From: Tepidamorphus gemmatus
GTDB lineage: Bacteria; Pseudomonadota; Alphaproteobacteria; Rhizobiales; Tepidamorphaceae
Length of the DNA: 64,000 nt
Assembly (NCBI RefSeq): GCF_004346195.1
Contig: NZ_SMAK01000003.1
Coordinates: 1 to 64,000 of the forward strand
Direction: 5' to 3'
The notes under the pieces are model-generated. The model had not been told where the DNA came from. It searched no databases and was given only the letters and a program-made list of their open reading frames with translations. How positions within the stretch are numbered: position 1 is the first letter of the stretch; every line of letters begins with the position of its first letter. Positions 59,277 through 64,000 of the stretch are shown here, one piece after another. A program made the translations under genes and the position numbers.

Positions 59277-60941
59277 CTAAAGGGCACGGTCGCGGAATCG
59301 GTTGACGATTGGGTAGCGCCGGTCGCGTCCGAAGTTCTTGCGGGTGATCTTGACGCCCGGCGGGGCCTGCCGCCGCTTGTACTCGGCGACGTTGAGCATC
59401 TGCTCGACGCGCTCGACGAGGCCGCGATCATGACCGCGGGCCGCTATCTCGGCAACGGACATCTCGTTCTCGACGAGGGATTCGAGGATGTCGTCGAGGA
59501 TCTCGTAGGGTGGCAGCGAATCCTGGTCGGTCTGGCCGGGCCGGAGTTCGGCGGTGGGCGCCTTGGTCAGGATGTTCTGGGGAATGACCGTCCCGGCCGG
59601 ACCGAGGCAGCCCTTCGGGCGGTGCGCGTTGCGCCAGCGGGCAAGCCGGTAGACTTCCGTCTTGTAGAGATCCTTGATCGGGTTGAAGCCGCCATTCATG
59701 TCGCCGTAGAGAGTCGAGTAGCCGACCGACATTTCGGACTTGTTGCCAGTCGTCACCAGCATCGGTCCGAGCTTGTTGGAGATCGCCATCAGGATGGTGC
59801 CGCGGGCGCGCGACTGCAGGTTCTCCTCGGTGACGTCGGGCAGCCGGCCCTCGAAGATCGGGGCCAGCGCGTGCAGGAAGCCGTCCACCGGCTCGGCGAT
59901 CGGCACGACGTCGTAGCGCACGCCGAGTGCCTCGGCGCAGGCCGCGGCATCGGCCAGCGAGGCGTTCGACGTGTAGCGGTAGGGCAGCATCACGCAATGG
60001 ACCCGCCCCGCGCCGAGCGCGTCGACCGACAGTGCCGCGCAGATCGCCGAATCGACGCCGCCCGACAGTCCCAGGAGGACGGAGGGAAAGCCGGTCTTCT
60101 CCACATAGTCGCGCAGCCCCTGCACGCAGGCGAGCCAGATCAGCTCCTCGGGCTCCTCCAGCCGCGCCATCGGGCCTGCCACACAGCGCCAGACGCCGCC
60201 CGTTCGCTGCCAGGTCGTGACACTGACTGCCTCCTCGAAGGCCGGCATCTGGAAGGCCAGAGACCGGTCCGCATTGAGGCCGAACGAGGCCCCGTCGAAG
60301 ACAAGTTCGTCCTGTCCGCCGAGCTGGTTGACGTAGACCATCGGCAGCCCCGACTCGGTGACGCGCTGGACGGCGACGTTGAGCCTGAGGTCATGCTTGT
60401 ATTTCCACCACGGCGAACCGTTGGGGACGATCAGCAGCTCGGCGCCGGTTTCCTCGAGGCATTCGACCACCTCCTCGTCCCAGATATCCTCGCAGATCGG
60501 GATGCCGAGCCGGATGCCGCGGAACGATACCGGCCCGGGCAGTGGCCCCGGCGCGAAGACGCGCTTCTCGTCGAACGGCCCGTAGTTGGGCAGATCGACC
60601 TTGAAGCGCGTCGCGGTGATGCGGCCCTCGTCGAGCAGGCACACTGCGTTGTAGGTCTTGATGTCCTCGTGCCAGGGTGTGCCGACGATCACTGCCGGCC
60701 CGGCGTCGAACGTGTCCCTGGCGAGGCTTTCGACCGCCTCCCGGCAGGCGCGCTGGAAGGCCGGCCGCAGCACCAGATCCTCCGGCGGATAGCCCGAGAT
60801 GAACAGCTCGGTGAACACCACGAGATCGGCACCGAGCCGCGCCGCCTCGGCGCGCGCCGCGCGGGCCTTGCTGAGATTGCCGGCAATGTCGCCGACGACA
60901 GGGTTGAGCTGGGCGCAGGCAATCGACAGGCGATCGATCAT
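59277..60941 (-). CDS. nadE: NAD+ synthase, glutamine-hydrolysing
   Basis: 554 aa fused enzyme. The N-terminal nitrilase-type glutaminase domain carries a Glu-Lys-Cys triad: Glu in VFTELFISGYPPEDL, Lys in RFKVDLPNYG, Cys in LGIPICEDIWDEE. The C-terminal synthetase has the ATP P-loop LLGLSGGVDSAICAAL and TGNKSEMSVGYSTLYGDMNG. It converts deamido-NAD to NAD using ammonia from glutamine, the last step of NAD biosynthesis. ATG at 60941; nadE-gltX are 30 bp apart in the same direction. Confidence 0.96.
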   Translation of the reverse strand: MIDRLSIACAQLNPVVGDIAGNLSKARAARAEAARLGADLVVFTELFISGYPPEDLVLRPAFQRACREAVESLARDTFDAGPAVIVGTPWHEDIKTYNAVCLLDEGRITATRFKVDLPNYGPFDEKRVFAPGPLPGPVSFRGIRLGIPICEDIWDEEVVECLEETGAELLIVPNGSPWWKYKHDLRLNVAVQRVTESGLPMVYVNQLGGQDELVFDGASFGLNADRSLAFQMPAFEEAVSVTTWQRTGGVWRCVAGPMARLEEPEELIWLACVQGLRDYVEKTGFPSVLLGLSGGVDSAICAALSVDALGAGRVHCVMLPYRYTSNASLADAAACAEALGVRYDVVPIAEPVDGFLHALAPIFEGRLPDVTEENLQSRARGTILMAISNKLGPMLVTTGNKSEMSVGYSTLYGDMNGGFNPIKDLYKTEVYRLARWRNAHRPKGCLGPAGTVIPQNILTKAPTAELRPGQTDQDSLPPYEILDDILESLVENEMSVAEIAARGHDRGLVERVEQMLNVAEYKRRQAPPGVKITRKNFGRDRRYPIVNRFRDRAL

Positions 60942-61001
60942 GCGGGAGCCATGACTGCTGGGGTATCGGGGTGGAGGAAATCGACCGTAACGCCATCCGC
61001 T

Positions 61002-61592
61002 TCAACAGAAAAGCTCGGGATGGCGGGCCCTGAGCCGGAAAATTGCGACCGCCGACTTCGAATCGGCGATATCGCCGCGATCGGCCATCGCGGCGATCTC
61101 GCGCAGCGGCAGCTCGTGCACCTCGATCATCTCGCTTTCGCTGGCCAGACCGCCGGTGCGGGTGGCGTGCGGACCTTGATAGCGGCCCCAGTAGAGGTGG
61201 ATGACCTCGCGCATGATCCCCGGCGAGGACAGCGACACGCCGAGCGGCTGCAGCATCACCACCCGGGCGCCGGTCTCCTCAACCGCCTCGCGGCCCGCGC
61301 AGTCCTGCGGGGCGTCGCCGTCGAGAAGCCCGGCCGGAATCTCCCACAGCCAGCCATCGCCGCCGTCGAGGAAGGCCGGCAGGCGGAACTGCCGGATCAT
61401 CAGCCCCGTGCGTCGGTCGATGTCGACCGGCAGCACGGCAGCGCCGTGGCCGTGGAAATGCACCTCGCGGATGAAGCGCAGCCGACGGCCGCCCCAGCCG
61501 ACTTCGGCGGTCACCCGCGAGAGGGTGATGAAGCCCTGATAGATCGGGTGCTCGTCAAGGATCCGCGGCGCGGCTGCAGGGTCCACAGGCAT
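61002..61592 (-). CDS. Nudix hydrolase, ADP-ribose pyrophosphatase-like
   Basis: 196 aa. The Nudix box core REAVEETGARVV is present, and EIPAGLLDGDAPQDCAG precedes it; the first box glutamate appears to be Asp. The N-terminal beta-rich domain and the EIPAG element resemble ADP-ribose pyrophosphatases, which hydrolyse ADP-ribose to AMP and ribose-5-phosphate. Adjacent to nadE (60 bp), so a role in NAD turnover is plausible. ATG at 61592. Confidence 0.88.
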   Translation of the reverse strand: MPVDPAAAPRILDEHPIYQGFITLSRVTAEVGWGGRRLRFIREVHFHGHGAAVLPVDIDRRTGLMIRQFRLPAFLDGGDGWLWEIPAGLLDGDAPQDCAGREAVEETGARVVMLQPLGVSLSSPGIMREVIHLYWGRYQGPHATRTGGLASESEMIEVHELPLREIAAMADRGDIADSKSAVAIFRLRARHPELFC

Positions 61593-61647
61593 GGCATGCT
61601 CCGGTTACCGCAGCCCTATCCGCCTGACGCCGGCGGCGCAAGCCGGG

Positions 61648-62442
61648 CTACCCGAAGGCATAGGCGTCGAGGTGCAGAACGCCGTATTGGCAGCTGGCGT
61701 GGATACGCCGCCCGACGGCGCCGTCGCCGGCTGCGCCGAGCGCGACATGCAGAGGCAGCAGATGCTCGTCGGTGGGATGGTTCTGGGCCGCGAATGGTGC
61801 ACGGGCGCGGTAGTCGATCACGGCCTCGGTGTCGCCCGCCTCGATGCGGCCGACCATCCAGTCGACGAAGCCCGTCACCCAGTCCGGCGTCTCGCTGTCG
61901 ATCGCGCGCATGCCTCCGGGGAGAAAGACCTCGTGCAGGTTGTGCGTGAGCGATCCCGAGCCGAGCACCAGCACCCCCTCGGTCCGCAGCGGCGCCAGCG
62001 CTCGTCCAAGGCGATGGTGGTGGGCAGCGTCACGGCCGGGCTGGATCGAGAGCTGGACGACGGGAATGTCCGCATCCGGGTAGAGCAGCATCAGCGGTAC
62101 CCAGGTGCCGTGGTCGTAGCCGCGGCGCGGCAAGGTGGCGACCGGCAGGCCGGCGCCCCGGATCATCCCTGCAATCCGGACCGCGAGCGCAGGATCGCCG
62201 GGAGCCGGATAGACCATCCGCCGCAGTTCCGGCTCGAAGCCGCCGAAATCATAGATCATGCCGGGCGCCGGATCGGCGACGACGGCCGGCGTGTCGGTCT
62301 CGAAATGTGCCGAGACGCAGACGATCGCGGACGGCCGCGGCAGATCCTGCGCATGGCTGGCGAGGAAGGCGCGGGCCGGCGAGTCGTGGAGAACCAGGTT
62401 CGGCGCCCCGTGTGAAACGAACAGGCTCGGCTGGACGGGCAT
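61648..62442 (-). CDS. DODA-type extradiol aromatic ring-opening dioxygenase family protein
   Basis: 264 aa, class III (LigB-like) dioxygenase. Metal-binding residues are in FVSHGAPNLVLHDSPA, SAHFETDTPAVVADPAPGM, YDHGTWVPLMLLYPDAD and GSGSLTHNLHEVFLPGGM. Related YgiD enzymes open the DOPA ring; many homologues act on unknown catechols. ATG at 62442. It stands alone, 55 bp after the Nudix gene in the same direction, with 171 bp to the upstream GFA gene. Confidence 0.92.
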   Translation of the reverse strand: MPVQPSLFVSHGAPNLVLHDSPARAFLASHAQDLPRPSAIVCVSAHFETDTPAVVADPAPGMIYDFGGFEPELRRMVYPAPGDPALAVRIAGMIRGAGLPVATLPRRGYDHGTWVPLMLLYPDADIPVVQLSIQPGRDAAHHHRLGRALAPLRTEGVLVLGSGSLTHNLHEVFLPGGMRAIDSETPDWVTGFVDWMVGRIEAGDTEAVIDYRARAPFAAQNHPTDEHLLPLHVALGAAGDGAVGRRIHASCQYGVLHLDAYAFG

Positions 62443-62613
62443 GACGGCGGCTCCTCACGGCGGTGACGCAGGCATAATCCTTCGCGAACGGAGCAGAAAG
62501 GCGTCATGTACGCACGAATCGTTCTCCGGACAGCAACGATTGTCGCCGCAGTGCGGCCGGACCGGTCGCACTGCGGTGTGGCCGGCAACGGCTGCGACCG
62601 CAGCGGGGGGCGC

Positions 62614-63018
62614 CTATCGGGGCGGCCAGTGCGGGTGCTGTGGCAGTCCGTCGGCGATCTCGTAGTAGTCGCCTTTCTCGGCGACGAAGATGTGGTGGGA
62701 CACCGAGAGTCCGGTGGGACGGTCAAGGGAGCCGGCCATGATCGCGACGGTCGATCCGCCGACCCGCTGCCAGAACAGCGGCGAGCCGCAATTGCGGCAG
62801 AAGCGGCGCACGGCGTCGGGCGTCGCCTGCCATTCGGCGAGATTGTCCTCGCCCTGGATGGTCAGCGCCGCAAGCGCTGCATTGGTCGCGGCGAGCTGGT
62901 GGCCGGCCTGCCGCCGGCAGGTGTCGCAGTGACAGATCGACACCGGCCGCAGCGGCCCGGCCACCTCGTAGGTGACCGCGCCGCACGCGCAACGGCCGCG
63001 ATGAACCTGTTCTGCCAT
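62614..63018 (-). CDS. GFA family (glutathione-dependent formaldehyde-activating-like) zinc protein
   Basis: 134 aa. The zinc/glutathione fold is shown by cysteine pairs RGRCACGAVTYEV, SICHCDTCRRQAG and RFCRNCGSPLFW. GFA proteins bind zinc and sometimes glutathione; the function of most is unknown. ATG at 63018; no strong ribosome-binding site. The stop of the next gene (DAHP synthase) lies 5 bp upstream of the start, so co-transcription is likely. Confidence 0.92.
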   Translation of the reverse strand: MAEQVHRGRCACGAVTYEVAGPLRPVSICHCDTCRRQAGHQLAATNAALAALTIQGEDNLAEWQATPDAVRRFCRNCGSPLFWQRVGGSTVAIMAGSLDRPTGLSVSHHIFVAEKGDYYEIADGLPQHPHWPPR

Positions 63019-63023
63019 GGGGC

Positions 63024-64000
63024 CTAGAACCCGACTGCAGCCCCCGTCTCGGGCAGCGGCGGCCGCTCGCGGGAGGCACGCTCCCGCTTCAGACCCTCCG
63101 CCAGGAGGAAGGCCAGCTCCAGCGACTGGTCGGCATTGAGCCGCGGATCGCAATGGGTGTGGTAGCGGTCGGAGAGGTCCGTCTCGGTGATCGCGCGAGC
63201 GCCTCCGGTGCATTCGGTGACGTTCTGGCCGGTCATCTCGATATGGATGCCGCCCGCATGCGTGCCTTCCGCCTGATGGACGGCGAAGAAGTTCTTCACC
63301 TCCTTCAGCACCCGGTCGAACGGCCGGGTCTTGTAGCCGCCCGCCGAAATGGTGTTGCCGTGCATCGGATCGCACGACCAGACCACCGTGCGACCCTCCC
63401 GCTGGACCGCACGGATCAGGCCCGGCAGATGATCGAACACCTTGTCGGCCCCGAACCGGCAGATCAGCGTCAGCCGCCCCGGCTCGTTGTCGGGATTGAG
63501 GAGGTCGATCAGCTCGAGCAGGCCGTCGGGGGTGAGCGAGGGGCCGCATTTGAGCCCGAGCGGATTGCGCACCCCCCGGCAGAATTCCACATGGGCATGG
63601 TCGGGCTGGCGGGTACGGTCGCCGATCCACAGCATGTGGCCCGAGGTGTCGTACCATTCGCCGCTGGTTGAATCGATGCGGGTCATCGCCTGCTCGAAGC
63701 CGAGCAGCAGCGCCTCGTGGCTGGTGAAGAAGTCGGTCGTTCGGAACTGCGGTGTCGCATCGGCGGTGACACCGCAGGCACGCATGAAGTCCATCGCCTC
63801 GGAGATACGGTCGGCAATCTCCTTGTAACGATGCCCCTGCGGACTGTCGGCGACGAAGCCGAGCATCCAGCGGTTGACGTGCTCGAGATTGGCATAGCCG
63901 CCTTGCGCGAAGGCGCGCAGCAGATTGAGCGTCGCCGCCGACTGCCGATACGCCATCAGCTGGCGCGCCGGATCGGGAATGCGCGCTTCCGGCGTGAACT
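63024..64000 (-). CDS. 3-deoxy-7-phosphoheptulonate synthase, class II (5' end beyond window)
   Basis: Partial gene, the last about 325 codons. The class II (plant/AroA-II type) DAHP synthase is recognised from [79 protein letters not shown] and [16 protein letters not shown]. It condenses PEP and erythrose-4-phosphate in the first step of the shikimate pathway. The sequence continues upstream past 64000 in frame ([20 protein letters not shown]), so the real start is outside the window. Confidence 0.95.
   Translation of the reverse strand, partial: FTPEARIPDPARQLMAYRQSAATLNLLRAFAQGGYANLEHVNRWMLGFVADSPQGHRYKEIADRISEAMDFMRACGVTADATPQFRTTDFFTSHEALLLGFEQAMTRIDSTSGEWYDTSGHMLWIGDRTRQPDHAHVEFCRGVRNPLGLKCGPSLTPDGLLELIDLLNPDNEPGRLTLICRFGADKVFDHLPGLIRAVQREGRTVVWSCDPMHGNTISAGGYKTRPFDRVLKEVKNFFAVHQAEGTHAGGIHIEMTGQNVTECTGGARAITETDLSDRYHTHCDPRLNADQSLELAFLLAEGLKRERASRERPPLPETGAAVGF

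Noticed and set aside
58557-61949. Very long plus-strand open frame (over 1,100 codons) across gltX, nadE and the Nudix gene
   Set aside because: It runs antisense to three well-recognised genes. Its translation is Arg/Asp/Gly-rich with no domain; long antisense frames are expected in GC-rich coding DNA.

Overview
The window is about 64 kb of GC-rich chromosomal DNA, densely coded on both strands. It reads as an alphaproteobacterium, most likely order Hyphomicrobiales (Rhizobiales). The reasons are an invasion-associated locus B (IalB) protein beside rlmN and argG, DUF2865, DUF2336 and DUF2783 proteins, a CreA protein, soluble chemoreceptors, and a complete rhizobial-type glycerol ABC uptake operon (glpR-glpD-glpSTPQUV-glpK). 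No CRISPR array, insertion sequence or prophage was found. Taxonomy is inferred from gene content only.

Layout. (1) 118-768: LysE-type exporter. (2) 1122-10487, minus strand: one compact six-gene operon. In order of transcription it encodes a CUT2-type sugar ABC permease, a periplasmic binding protein, a second permease fused to a strictosidine-synthase/SMP-30 propeller, a free-standing propeller of the same family, an RbsA-type double ATPase, and an acyl-CoA ligase fused to a crotonase-fold enzyme. A divergent AraC regulator (10716-11714) faces it. I infer a transport-linked catabolic pathway: import, lactone or ester hydrolysis, CoA activation, then crotonase chemistry. The substrate is unknown. 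This is the best candidate in the window for an undescribed system. (3) 11819-21032: mainly housekeeping and small genes (phhB-like, an SDR, a DUF1232 protein, an MDR quinone reductase, IalB, rlmN, a DUF3833 protein, an HCCA-isomerase-like protein, argG, a site-2 protease). (4) 21113-23045: typA, with a recognisable promoter and a terminator-like hairpin in its leader. (5) 23050-25409: a three-gene cassette of unrecognised membrane or secreted proteins, AT-rich in part. (6) 25587-29401: GNAT, inorganic pyrophosphatase and an orphan CoxL-type molybdoenzyme subunit. (7) 29602-39694: the glycerol regulon, with an operator/promoter region upstream of glpD. Its two ATPases carry complementary motif losses. 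(8) 39892-48092: signalling and motility genes. These are a globin-coupled chemoreceptor, a core-MetE-like protein, tRNA-Val(CAC), gph, a cold-shock-like membrane protein, a soluble PilZ-like chemoreceptor and a DUF2336 protein. (9) 48310-52788: gabD-like SSADH, rpiA, gor, a 49-residue small protein and a HAD phosphatase. (10) 53014-57934: CreA, then a DUF2783/FAD-monooxygenase/DoxX operon with a divergent MarR regulator, then a DUF2865 protein. (11) 57906-64000: gltX, nadE, a Nudix hydrolase, a DODA-type dioxygenase, a GFA protein and a class II DAHP synthase that runs off the right end.

Two multi-gene transport/catabolic operons, a CUT2 system for an unknown substrate and a CUT1 glycerol system, dominate the accessory content. 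In both, the binding-protein gene is followed by a long GC-rich hairpin without a U-tract. This suggests a shared way of raising binding-protein mRNA above that of the downstream genes. All function calls come from reading motifs by eye; no database search was run.
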